Assembly: GCA_005503065.1 (NCBI GenBank)
Contig: SCOE01000005.1
Span: forward strand, 186,001-250,000
Source of the DNA: Comamonadaceae bacterium ALPHA2B
Lineage (GTDB): Bacteria; Pseudomonadota; Gammaproteobacteria; Burkholderiales; Burkholderiaceae_C
Direction of reading: 5' to 3'
DNA: 64,000 nucleotides
Below, piece by piece: positions 37,222-45,606 of this stretch. Below the pieces are notes generated by a model. It saw only the letters and a list, made by a program, of their open reading frames with translations. It did no database searches and had not been told where the DNA came from. The position numbers and the translations under genes were made by a program. The number at the start of each line of letters is the position of its first letter. Positions within the stretch are counted from its first letter, which is position 1.

Positions 37222-37632
37222 GTGAACACTATCTCTCCTCAACACACAGGCGATCGGCGGCGTCGCCGCCTGCACAGCGACGAGTTCAAGGCTAACGCCG
37301 TTGCATTGGCTGCGCAGCCCGGCATGTCGATGGCAGCTGTGGCGATGTCTCTCGGTATCAATGCGAATCTGTTGCGTCGCTGGGTGCGTGACGCGGAGAT
37401 CCAGCCGCGTAGGCCCGAGCCAATTGATGTACCAAAGGAATTGCCTGATGCCACCTCAAGCCAGGCAGTCAGCGGATTCGTGCCTGTGCAGTTGCCCGCG
37501 CCGGCTGAGGCGCCTGCGCCTGCAAGCGACATCCGCATGGAGGTGCGCCGCGGCGCAGTGCACGTCGTGGTGACCTGGCCAGCCGCGCTGGCCAGCGAGT
37601 GTGGTGGCTGGCTGCGAGATCTGCTGCGGTGA
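37222..37632 (+). CDS. tnpA: IS66-family accessory transposition protein TnpA
   Basis: 136 residues with a transposase_8-type helix-turn-helix (KANAVALAAQPGMSMAAVAM then LGINANLLRRWVRDAEI) and a Pro-rich linker. It is required with TnpB for transposition in characterised IS66 elements. GTG start after a near-perfect leader; its end overlaps tnpB by four bases (GTGA), typical of the family's coupled translation. Confidence 0.92.
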   Translation: MNTISPQHTGDRRRRRLHSDEFKANAVALAAQPGMSMAAVAMSLGINANLLRRWVRDAEIQPRRPEPIDVPKELPDATSSQAVSGFVPVQLPAPAEAPAPASDIRMEVRRGAVHVVVTWPAALASECGGWLRDLLR

Positions 37633-37961
37633 TCAAGGTCGAGTCCGTCTGGTTGGCCGTCGAGCCGCTGGACATGCGATCGGGCACCGAAGCTGCGCTG
37701 GCGCGGGTCGTGCACGTCTTCGGTGCCGCCAGACCGCACCACGCCTATCTGTTCGCCAACCGCCGCGCCAACCGGATGAAGGTGCTGGTGCACGACGGCA
37801 TCGGGATCTGGCTGGCAGCCAGACGGCTGCACCAGGGCAAGTTCCTCTGGCCCCATGACGCCGCTCCCACGCTCAGCCTGAGCCGTTCCCAGTTCGACGC
37901 CCTGGTGCTGGGCCTGCCGTGGCAGCGCGTCGGCGAGGCCGGCGTGATCCGGGTGATCTAG
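37629..37961 (+). CDS. tnpB: IS66-family accessory transposition protein TnpB (Orf2)
   Basis: 110 residues of the TnpB_IS66 family: VWLAVEPLDMRSGTEAALARV, then the typical FANRRANRMKVLVHDGIGIW and GKFLWP segments. GTG start overlapping the tnpA stop. It lies 57 bases before tnpC. Confidence 0.93.
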   Translation: MIKVESVWLAVEPLDMRSGTEAALARVVHVFGAARPHHAYLFANRRANRMKVLVHDGIGIWLAARRLHQGKFLWPHDAAPTLSLSRSQFDALVLGLPWQRVGEAGVIRVI

Positions 37962-38018
37962 CGCAATTGCCGAAGTTGCTGATGCTCTCCCGGGTGTCCT
38001 GGGGCATCATCACCTTCC

Positions 38019-39602
38019 GTGAGCGACACGGCCACCAACCTCGACCGCCTGGACGCGCAGCAACTGCGTGAGCTGGTGCAGTCGCTCATGGGCCGAGTGG
38101 CGGCCGGTGAACTGGAGATCGAACGGCGCGACCGCGAGATCGCGTTCAAGCAGGCCACCATCGACAAGCTCACGCACGAGATGGCCGTGCTCAAGCGGTT
38201 GAAGTTCGCCTCGAAGTCGGAATCCTTCTCCACTGAGCAGCGGAATCTGCTGGAAGACACTCTCGACGCGGACCTTGCGGCGATGGAGCTGGAGTTGGAG
38301 CAGCTCACACCGGCCAAGGCTGCACCCCAGGGCAAGCAGCAGCCCAAGCGCCAGGTGCTTCCTTCCCATCTACCGCGTCGCGAGATCCACCACGAGCCTC
38401 AAAACGTAATCTGCACGTGTGGCTGCATGCTCAAACGCATAGGTGAGGACATCGCCGAGAAGCTCGACTACCAGCCCGGCGTGTTCACGGTGGAGCGCCA
38501 CGTCCGCGGCAAATGGGTGTGCAACCGATGCGAGACACTGATCCAGGCGCCGGTGGCACCCCACATCATCGACAAGGGCATCCCGACAGCCGGGCTGCTT
38601 GCGCAAGTGCTGGTGGCGAAGTACCTTGATCACCTGCCGCTGTACAGGCAGGAAGCCATCTTCGGCCGAGCGGGCCTCGCCATCCCTCGCTCGACGCTGG
38701 CCGCTTGGGTGGGCCAGTGCGGCGTTCACCTGCAGCCGCTGGTGGATGCGCTCAGGAGCGAGATGCGTCGCAGTCAAGTGCTCCATGCGGACGAGACCCC
38801 CGTGGCCATGCTCAAGCCCGGCCACGGCAAGACGCACCGGGCGTACCTCTGGAGCTACTGCACGACGGCCTACGACGCACTGTCCGCAGTGGTGTTCGAC
38901 TTCGCCGACAGCCGCGGCGGGCAGCATGCCCGGGCCTTCCTTGGGCTTGGCGGCGAGAACGGCTGGCGCGGCACCCTGGTGTGCGATGACTTCTCGGGCT
39001 ACAAGGCCTGCTTCGAGCTCGGTGTCACCGAGGCCGGCTGCTTGGCGCACGCCAGGCGCAAGTTCCATGAGCTGTGGGCCAACCACGGCAGCCCGATCGG
39101 TGAGCAGGCCTTGAAGTTCTTCGGCGAGCTCTACGAGGTTGAACGGGTCGTGGCCGAGCTGGGACCAGAAGACCGCCGGCGCGTGCGCCAGGAGCGCTCA
39201 CGGAAGGTGGCCGATGCGCTCCATCAATGGCTCACCGCGCAGCGGCAGAAGGTGCCCGAGGGCTCGGCGACCGCCAAGGCCATCGACTACAGCCTGAAGC
39301 GCTGGCTGGCGCTCACGCGCTACATCGATGACGCTGATTTACCGGCTGACAACAATCGGGTGGAGAACCAAATCCGACCGATCGCGCTGGGACGTTCCAA
39401 CTGGCTCTTCGCCGGTAGCCTGCGAGCGGGCAAACGTGCCGCAGCCATCATGAGTCTCGTGCACTCGGCGCGCCTGAACGGCCACGAGCCGCACGCGTAC
39501 CTGAAGGATGTCCTTGAGCGCTTGCCCACCCATCCGGCCAGACGCATCACTGATCTGCTGCCGCATCGATGGACGCCAGATAGCCGAAGACCGGACACAT
39601 AG
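38019..39602 (+). CDS. tnpC: IS66-family transposase TnpC
   Basis: 527 residues. It has an N-terminal coiled coil (about 15-95), a zinc-binding CTCGCMLKRIG and CNRCE region (about 125-175), and a DDE catalytic core with Asp in LHADETPVAML, Asp in VCDDFSGYKA and Glu in NNRVENQIRPI. The C-terminal tail (EPHAYLKDVLERLPTHP) is intact. GTG start. Full length and motifs intact, so the transposon looks competent. Confidence 0.95.
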   Translation: MSDTATNLDRLDAQQLRELVQSLMGRVAAGELEIERRDREIAFKQATIDKLTHEMAVLKRLKFASKSESFSTEQRNLLEDTLDADLAAMELELEQLTPAKAAPQGKQQPKRQVLPSHLPRREIHHEPQNVICTCGCMLKRIGEDIAEKLDYQPGVFTVERHVRGKWVCNRCETLIQAPVAPHIIDKGIPTAGLLAQVLVAKYLDHLPLYRQEAIFGRAGLAIPRSTLAAWVGQCGVHLQPLVDALRSEMRRSQVLHADETPVAMLKPGHGKTHRAYLWSYCTTAYDALSAVVFDFADSRGGQHARAFLGLGGENGWRGTLVCDDFSGYKACFELGVTEAGCLAHARRKFHELWANHGSPIGEQALKFFGELYEVERVVAELGPEDRRRVRQERSRKVADALHQWLTAQRQKVPEGSATAKAIDYSLKRWLALTRYIDDADLPADNNRVENQIRPIALGRSNWLFAGSLRAGKRAAAIMSLVHSARLNGHEPHAYLKDVLERLPTHPARRITDLLPHRWTPDSRRPDT

Positions 39603-39647
39603 CCGTCAACATGGAACTGCCAGCAACGAGACGCCAAGCCTTGTCCG

Positions 39648-41732
39648 TCAGAACGTCCAGCGTGCACTCACCCTGGCGCTGCGCGGCTCCATCGGATGGA
39701 CGTGCTTGCCGTCGATGCCGCTGCCACAGTCGCCACGCGCCACCTCGCCTGCGCTGCAAGAGGCATAGTAGTACTCGATGTCGTTGCCCTTCCGGCCGGC
39801 CAGGTTGAACACGTCGAGGCCGAGCGTCAGGTGCTTGTTCACGGCGTAGCGCGCACCGAAGTTCAGCAGCGTGGTCGAGCGTGATCGCACGCTATTGAGC
39901 GTGTCGAGTGCGCGCGGCCCCATGTACCGAAGGCGCAGCGACGCCGTCAACGGGCCGTCCGTATAGGTCACACCCGCCGCGAAAACCCGTTCCACCGCGT
40001 TGTCGATGTAGTTGCCTTCGCCCTCGGGCGCCACGCCCCGAAACCGCGCACGCGAGAGCGCTGCGTCCGCTTCAAGCCGCCAGCGCGAATCGACCTTCCA
40101 ACGCATCGTCGCCTCGATGCCTCTGCGGCTGCTGGCGCGGCCGGGCTCGGTGGTGCCTGCATCACCGACGTAAACCAGCTCGGAGTCGAGCCTGAGCTGC
40201 CACAGGGCGGTGGTGAAGGTGAAGTTCTCGTTGGGCTGGAAACGCCAGCCGATCTCGGCGCCGCGCCCCTTCACGAGCGCAGGCACCCGATCCGCCGGCA
40301 GGCCGCTTTGCGGATCGACGCTGATGGTGGCGCCGCGCACGTCGTTGCTGTGAAAGCCCACGCCCGCGTTCAGATACAGCTCATGGGCCGGCGTCACGGT
40401 GAAGGCCAGCCCGGCCTTCGGGCTGGAGAGCGAGTCATGGCCACGGCCGCTGTTGACCGGCCCATAGACCGGCTCGCGCCCGTCGACCTGGTAGCGCAGC
40501 ATATCCCCGCGCAGGCCCACGTAGCCGCGCCAGCGCACGCTGAAGTTGACCAACTGCTGCCCGTAGACCGAGAACAGATCCTGCGATACCTTGTCGTTGC
40601 GCACGGTGGAGATGCGCTCCCTCGCCACGGTGTTGTACAGCCCGACCTCGCCGATGCGGTCACCGCGCCACTGGGCGCCGAAGCTCAGGATGCCGTCAAG
40701 CCCGGCAATCTTGTTCGGCCGGCTGTGCGAGGCCTGCGCGCCGAAAACCTTGCGGCGGTCGGTCTGTTCGAACTGGTCACCCAGCTCGGGGTTGTTCAGA
40801 AAGTAGGTGAAGTCCGAGAACAGGTCGAAGCGGTAGTCGATGGCGTAGGCGCTGATCTGGGTCTGGCCTTCGGGGCTGTTGTCGAACCACTTCCCCGACA
40901 GGCTGATGCGCCGTGTCTTGCCGCCATCGGTGGTGTTCATCGAGCCGAAGCGCGACAGCTCGCCGCTGTCGACCAGACGCTCGGGGATCTGGTCGGTCGA
41001 GTTCCAGCGGCTCTGGTAGGCCATGCCGGTGATCGTGAAGCCGCGCGCCTGGGAGCCCTGCGAATAGCGCAGCACCGCATTGGCCTTGCGCAAGCGTTCG
41101 GGTGTGTCCCACGGGCCGTTGTTGCCTTCCAACTCGACGGCGCCAAGCCAGGTCTGATCCTGCACGGTGCGCGAACCGGCCGCGAGCAGGCGGCGGAAGT
41201 TGTTGGCGCCCAGCGTGACTTCGGCGAAGGGGGCGTCGAGCGCACTCACATAGTCGAGCGAAGCGCTCCCGGCCAGCGAGAAGTCGCCTGAATCCGCAAA
41301 ATACGGCCCCTTGCGATAGCGCACGCCCGAGACAAGATCGGGGATCAGGAAGTTCAGGTCGGCGAAGCCCTGGCCATGGCCGTGCGTGGGCATGTTGACC
41401 GGCATCCCGTCGACCGTCACGGCAAAGTCGGTGCCGTGGTCGAGATTGAAGCCACGCAGGAAGTACTGGTTGGCCTTGCCATCGCCAGAATGCTGCGTGG
41501 CCACAACGCCAGGCACGGCTTCGACGATGTCCCCCGGTCGCAGCTTGGGGCGCGCCTGGAACGACCCCTTCTCTGCCGCTCCTTCGCTGGCGCTGTCGGC
41601 CGAGCCGATGGTGGCGTCGCGCGGCCCCCGGACCTCCACCTCGGGAAGGTGCCCTTCCTGTGCCCAGGCAGGGGCGCTGGTGAGCAGGGCCGTCATGAAC
41701 AGGCCCGGGGAGCGTCGGAGGATGGCGCGCAC
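39648..41732 (-). CDS. TonB-dependent outer-membrane receptor (probable nickel/metallophore uptake)
   Basis: 694 residues: a signal peptide ending PAWAQ, a plug domain (VEAVPGVVATQHSGDGKANQ, then YFLRGFNLDHGTDF), and a 22-strand-type barrel ending ARWTF with terminal Phe. The region before the end is His/Cys-rich (YYYASC, DGKHVHPMEPRS). A NikR-type operator lies 14 bases upstream and nikR is the next gene, so nickel-controlled uptake of Ni(II) or a nickel chelate is the likely role. It is cargo of the surrounding IS66-type transposon and converges with tnpC. Confidence 0.9.
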   Translation of the reverse strand: MRAILRRSPGLFMTALLTSAPAWAQEGHLPEVEVRGPRDATIGSADSASEGAAEKGSFQARPKLRPGDIVEAVPGVVATQHSGDGKANQYFLRGFNLDHGTDFAVTVDGMPVNMPTHGHGQGFADLNFLIPDLVSGVRYRKGPYFADSGDFSLAGSASLDYVSALDAPFAEVTLGANNFRRLLAAGSRTVQDQTWLGAVELEGNNGPWDTPERLRKANAVLRYSQGSQARGFTITGMAYQSRWNSTDQIPERLVDSGELSRFGSMNTTDGGKTRRISLSGKWFDNSPEGQTQISAYAIDYRFDLFSDFTYFLNNPELGDQFEQTDRRKVFGAQASHSRPNKIAGLDGILSFGAQWRGDRIGEVGLYNTVARERISTVRNDKVSQDLFSVYGQQLVNFSVRWRGYVGLRGDMLRYQVDGREPVYGPVNSGRGHDSLSSPKAGLAFTVTPAHELYLNAGVGFHSNDVRGATISVDPQSGLPADRVPALVKGRGAEIGWRFQPNENFTFTTALWQLRLDSELVYVGDAGTTEPGRASSRRGIEATMRWKVDSRWRLEADAALSRARFRGVAPEGEGNYIDNAVERVFAAGVTYTDGPLTASLRLRYMGPRALDTLNSVRSRSTTLLNFGARYAVNKHLTLGLDVFNLAGRKGNDIEYYYASCSAGEVARGDCGSGIDGKHVHPMEPRSARVSARWTF

Positions 41733-41745
41733 GAGGAATCCCTCT

Positions 41746-41780
41746 TGTTGTATGAGAAATCAGCAATTATTCATACAACA
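41746..41780. promoter_or_regulatory. NikR operator-like palindrome before the receptor gene
   Basis: Perfect 10-base arms TGTTGTATGA and TCATACAACA with a 15-base spacer. The known E. coli NikR operator is GTATGA-N16-TCATAC, so this has the same half-sites with a spacer one base shorter. It lies 14 bases upstream of the receptor start and would block its promoter when nickel-loaded NikR binds. Confidence 0.88.
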
Positions 41781-41820
41781 GGGCGGCCGGGACATACGCC
41801 AATCGGCGCAGGCAGCGGTC

Positions 41821-42291
41821 TCAGTTCATCGGCTTGAAGTGGCGGTGCGGCTTGCTCTTGCCATGGGAATGTTGCTCGCCGACATCCAGCGGCACGAGGT
41901 GCACGTTGCCGTGGCGCACGCCGCGCAGCGCGACCAGTTGCTCGGCGCAGGCCTTCACGGCGTCGACGGGGCCTCGCAGCACCACCGTCTCGAGGCAATG
42001 GTCGTGGTCGAGGTGCGTGTGGAGGCTGGTGATCACCAGGTCGTGGTGATCGTGCTGCAGATCCATCACGCGGGCGGTGACGGTGTGCTCGTGGTGATCG
42101 TAGACGTAGCTGACGTTCGCGACGCACCAGGCCGCGGCGCCCTTGGAGGGCTGGTCGAGCGTGGCGCTGCCCAAGCGTGAGCGGATCAGATCGCGCACGG
42201 CTTCGGAGCGGTTGCCGTATCCCTTGGCGGCGATGAACTCGTCAAACTGCTGGGCGAGTTCGTCGTCGAGGGAGATGGTGAAGCGTTCCAT
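41821..42291 (-). CDS. nikR: Nickel-responsive regulator NikR
   Basis: 156 residues. The N-terminal ribbon-helix-helix MERFTISLDDELAQQFDEFI then YGNRSEAVRDLIR binds DNA; the C-terminal ACT-type domain carries the nickel ligands corresponding to E. coli H76, H87, H89 and C95 (here about H80, H91, H93, C99 in HTHLDHDHC). A His-rich tail is also present. The start was set at MERF. Just upstream of the receptor in the same direction, with the operator between them. Confidence 0.95.
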   Translation of the reverse strand: MERFTISLDDELAQQFDEFIAAKGYGNRSEAVRDLIRSRLGSATLDQPSKGAAAWCVANVSYVYDHHEHTVTARVMDLQHDHHDLVITSLHTHLDHDHCLETVVLRGPVDAVKACAEQLVALRGVRHGNVHLVPLDVGEQHSHGKSKPHRHFKPMN

Positions 42292-42380
42292 GGCTGCGGT
42301 TCCTTTGCGCGCCAGCATGATAGAGGTCCAAATACGCCCGCCCAACTCTAGAAATCAAGGTGTGTTCGCCAGACGCTTAC

Positions 42381-42388
42381 GAACCAGA
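42381..42388. repeat. Right 8-bp target-site duplication of the IS66-type transposon
   Basis: GAACCAGA directly after the right terminal repeat ending GACGCTTAC; identical to the left copy at 37137-37144. After it the IS30 transposase frame resumes. Confidence 0.93.
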
Positions 42389-43560
42389 GGGCGCAGATGT
42401 GGGAGCGCTGGAAGGAAGGTTGGACGCTGCATGAGATCGGCAAGCTCTTCGATCGACCGCACACCTCGATCCACCAGATCCTCGCCCCAACTGGTGGCAT
42501 TCGACCCGCGCAGCGACGTCGTGGAGCTTCAGCGCTGACTTTGGTAGAGCGCGCGGAGATATCGCGCTCGATCGTGGCTGGTGCGTCGATCCGATCCATT
42601 GCAGCGCACCTCGGACGGGCGCCCTCGACGATCAGTCGAGAGATCAAACGCAATGGCGGCCGCGGCGCCTTTCGCGCGAGCCGGGCTGAGGCGGCCGCAT
42701 GGGAGCGGACCCGTCGGCCGAAGCGGTGCAAGTTGACGCACAGCCGCACACTGGCTCGTATCGTGGCCCAGAAGCTTAGGATGCTCTGGTCGCCCGAGCA
42801 GATTGCCGGTTGGCTCAAACAGACTTACCCGGGCGACCAGAGCCATCACGTGTCACACGAGACCATCTACCGCAGCCTCTTCATTCAAGCGCGTGGCGCC
42901 TTGAAGAAGGAACCGCTGGAGCATCTCAGGCGTACTCGCGGCATGAGGCGTTCACGGCACCACACGCAGAAGACCGCGACTCACGGTCAGATTGTCGACG
43001 CCGTTTCGATCAGCGAGCGGCCCGCTAGTGTCGAGGACCGGGCGGTTCCGGGACACTGGGAAGGCGATCTGGTGTTTGGCAGCCACAACAGCCAGATCGC
43101 GACGCTGGTGGAGCGCCAGACACGCTACGTGATGCTGGTCAAGGTGGCCGGCAAGGACACAGAGACTGTGGTCAATGCGTTGATCAAGCACGCGCAGAAG
43201 CTGCCGCAGGAGCTATACAAGTCGTTGACCTGGGATCGTGGCAAAGAGCTCGCGGCTCACAAGCAATTCACCTTGGCCACCGACATCCAGGTTTACTTCT
43301 GTGACCCGAGGAGCCCCTGGCAGCGTGGCAGCAACGAGAACACCAATGGGCTGCTCAGGCAGTACCTGCCCAAGGGTGTGGATGTCTCAGAGCTCTCGCA
43401 GATCAAGCTCAATGCCATTGCGAGACAATTGAACGAGCGGCCAAGGAAGACGTTGGGCTTCCAGACACCGGCTGAGATGTTCAATCAATGTGTTGCATCG
43501 ACCGGTTGAATCCGCCGTCTGAAGCAGACACTCGGAACAAGCGGATGCCCGTCCATGAGA

Positions 43561-44406
43561 TCACCGGGATTGCGCTTCTTGCTCCAGTCGGAAGAGTTGG
43601 TTCAACAACAAGAACTCGGCCAGGCTCTTTTGCATCGATCCACCCGGTGATCGGTGGGCGCGAGGATTGCGGTACGCCATGTAGATGCTGGCGAATAGTT
43701 GAGCTCGGCCTTTCTCCTCCGCCGCGTCCTGACATTTCCAGTAGAGCGGTCCACTGTCGTTGGCGAAGGCTTGAGCGAAAAGCTTGAGGCCGTGCTCGTG
43801 AATGCCAGTTCTCTGCCGAATAATGTCTTCAAGCGCCCGGAACCCGGAGAAGATGGATTGGTCTGGGTCCCGCTCAAAGTCCAGCGCACTCTGAAGCAGT
43901 CTCTCGTCAATAATCGACCACGGCATGACAACCGGCAGGGATTTGATCTCTCGCTCACCGGTCGAATGGGCTCTGTAGGGATAGACGTACTCGTGAATCC
44001 TGTAGGGGCGAACCGGCGGATTCTTCTCGATCAACGCTAAGTCTTTCTGTGTGAGGCGGGCGTTGTTCAGGCGACTCAGAAGATCCTCTGTCACGACGAC
44101 TTCCTCAACCATCTCCGGACGTAGTTGCTCTAGCAGCATCAATGCTTGCGCCAATACTCTGGGGCCCTCGCCCGAATATCCAGAGCTGAAACCACTGCGG
44201 ACAAATGTGACCGCCTTCTCGTCGATGGAGAACTGAAACGCGTGGTAGTTGCCTGCGGTCAAAAGACGAATGTGGCCGATGCGATCGCCGAACTGGACGA
44301 ATCGCTTGATCGCGTCGTAGCAGTCAGCTGAGATCCCCTCGTTGCCGACATACTGTACGAACCCAAGACTTTCAAATTCGTCCGTCCGGCTCAATCGTCT
44401 AAACAT
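43561..44406 (-). CDS. TIGR02391-type protein (possible abortive-infection factor)
   Basis: 281 residues from the chosen ATG, which has GAGGTCGG just upstream. The C-terminal half resembles the TIGR02391 (Ymh) family: FRALEDIIRQRTGIHEHGLKLF, then a K-G-R section and YMAYRNPRAHR near the end. The R-N-P-x-x-H pattern is reminiscent of HEPN-type RNases common in phage-defence genes. The IS30 element ends 45 bases downstream of its stop. Role in defence is inferred. Confidence 0.75.
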   Translation of the reverse strand: MFRRLSRTDEFESLGFVQYVGNEGISADCYDAIKRFVQFGDRIGHIRLLTAGNYHAFQFSIDEKAVTFVRSGFSSGYSGEGPRVLAQALMLLEQLRPEMVEEVVVTEDLLSRLNNARLTQKDLALIEKNPPVRPYRIHEYVYPYRAHSTGEREIKSLPVVMPWSIIDERLLQSALDFERDPDQSIFSGFRALEDIIRQRTGIHEHGLKLFAQAFANDSGPLYWKCQDAAEEKGRAQLFASIYMAYRNPRAHRSPGGSMQKSLAEFLLLNQLFRLEQEAQSR

Positions 44407-44569
44407 TTGACCGACCTCATGTGTGTTCGCTGGAAGTGTAGAGGACCTAGTTTTTGATGATATGCATTGGTGCCATCTGCCTTGGTACGCCGGCGGAGGA
44501 TTTACTGATGCTGGTGCTGCTGTCCGCACTTTGCATGCCGCCGATGCCTAGAGGTTCACAATACCGTCT

Positions 44570-45070
44570 ATGACGAATATTGCATCCGCCCTCAAGGCTG
44601 AGATCTCGCGCGTTGCGCGCAAGGAGGTTCGCAGCGAGATCGAAGGTCTCAGAAAAACTTCCGCTCAGCAGCGTGCCGCTATCGCGCAGCTTCGCCGCGA
44701 GCTCGCCGAGTTGCAGAAGGCACTCAATGATGGCCGTCGCTTGGCAGCTGCTCAAGCTCGCGCGGCGGCCAGAGCCCGACCGATGTCTTCTCCGGCGGCC
44801 ATTGAACGGCTCCAGGACGATGGAACGCCCAGGCGGTTCAGTGCGGCGCGCCTTGAAGCGCATCGCAAGAAGCTTGGACTCTCTGCGGCTGACTACGGCA
44901 AACTAGTCGACATCAGTGGCGCCACGATCTACAACTGGGAGCAAGGCAAGTCACGGCCCTCGCCAGAGCAGGTCCAAGCGCTGGGCCTTGTGAAGCTCAT
45001 GAGTCCAACGGCCTTGAAGGCACGCGTGGTCGAGCTCGCGCAGGGCAAATCGGACGTAGCGAGAGGCTAG
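44570..45070 (+). CDS. XRE-type regulator with N-terminal coiled coil
   Basis: 166 residues. A charged helix (about 5-55, ALKAEISRVARKEVRSEIEG then LRRELAELQKALNDG) probably dimerises the protein. A helix-turn-helix (about 103-150, RKKLGLSAADYGKLVDISG then ATIYNWEQGKSRPSPEQV) follows. It is divergent from the TIGR02391 gene, so it may control it. Similar coiled-coil XRE proteins are common in island regulators. Confidence 0.8.
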   Translation: MTNIASALKAEISRVARKEVRSEIEGLRKTSAQQRAAIAQLRRELAELQKALNDGRRLAAAQARAAARARPMSSPAAIERLQDDGTPRRFSAARLEAHRKKLGLSAADYGKLVDISGATIYNWEQGKSRPSPEQVQALGLVKLMSPTALKARVVELAQGKSDVARG

Positions 45071-45606
45071 GCGTCTAGCGTGACCTTGCGCAACCGCTTA
45101 TCAGGGCCATTGCGCTTGCGCTAGGGAGCCAGAACGCCAAATCATTGTGGGTGTGCACAAGAATTGACTATCTGGCGTTCGGTTGAGTAAGGCGCTTTGC
45201 GTCGAGCACGGCTGGCTGCTTTGCAGCGAAATTCTCCACTCATGACGCAACTCGGAATCGACAGCGGTCGGCCCACAAGCTGAGCTTCGCGGCGGCGCTG
45301 AATTCCGTTCGCTCAGCCAAAGGGTCACCGGATTGCTTTGCCGGCCCGCAGGTAGGCGCTGCAATGTTCATCGTGCAGTACGTGCTGACTGAGATCAGCG
45401 CTCGCAACGCGGGTGAGCGCTTCGTGTGCAATGTGCTGGCTGTGCACTCGGCAGAGCGGATCATAACGACGAAGCCGCCGGCTGCAGCGAAGGCTACTTC
45501 TTCAGGCGGCTCTACTGTTGCCTGACGGCGCCATAGGCCGTACAAAGCGCGAACGGGGCGAGGAGTCGTATGCAGACTATAGTCGGCCGGCGCCAAATGT
45601 CAGAGA
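45071..45606. other. Gene-free stretch before the HEPN-like gene
   Basis: No convincing gene. An 8-base inverted repeat (GAACGCCA, 45132-45139; TGGCGTTC, 45173-45180) encloses GTGGGTGTGCACAA, which resembles GTGGGTGTGCTCAA near 33830. Open frames here have poor composition and no start sites. It may be decayed island DNA. Confidence 0.4.

Larger units (their letters stand above)
37145..42380 (+). mobile_element. IS66-family transposon with nikR and TonB-receptor cargo
   Basis: 5,236 bp. The ends are imperfect inverted repeats, left GTAAGCGTCCCGTGAACCC and right (complement) GTAAGCGTCTGGCGAACAC; the first nine bases are identical and the similarity extends to about 28. Perfect 8-bp duplications flank it. 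Inside: tnpA, tnpB, tnpC rightward, then a TonB-dependent receptor and nikR leftward. The standard IS66 gene set is about 2.5 kb, so roughly half of the element is cargo. Confidence 0.92.
37105..43509 (+). pseudogene. IS30-family transposase interrupted after codon 13
   Basis: The first codons at 37105-37144 read MKRRPRIYYSENQ. The gene resumes at 42389 as (R)AQMWERWKEG, in frame once the transposon and duplicated bases are removed. The remaining part keeps the helix-turn-helix (RSIAAHLGRAPSTISREI) and the DDE residues (Asp in HWEGDLVFG, Asp in TWDRGKEL, Glu in NENTNGLLRQYLP). An internal ATG at 42397 opens a 370-codon frame that lacks only about 16 residues, so residual activity cannot be ruled out. 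Confidence 0.9.
37044..43516 (+). mobile_element. IS30-family element split by an IS66-family transposon
   Basis: Terminal inverted repeats start GGCGGATTCAACCGGTCGAT and are identical for at least 27 bases at both ends (37044 onward; complement ending 43516). Removing the 5,236-bp insertion and one copy of its 8-bp duplication leaves about 1.23 kb, a normal IS30 size, with one transposase frame. A GT dinucleotide flanks both ends, consistent with a 2-bp target duplication. Confidence 0.9.

Noticed and set aside
42397-43509. The IS30 transposase frame read as an intact gene
   Set aside because: It starts at an internal ATG; the true start is 13 codons away at 37105, separated by a complete transposon.
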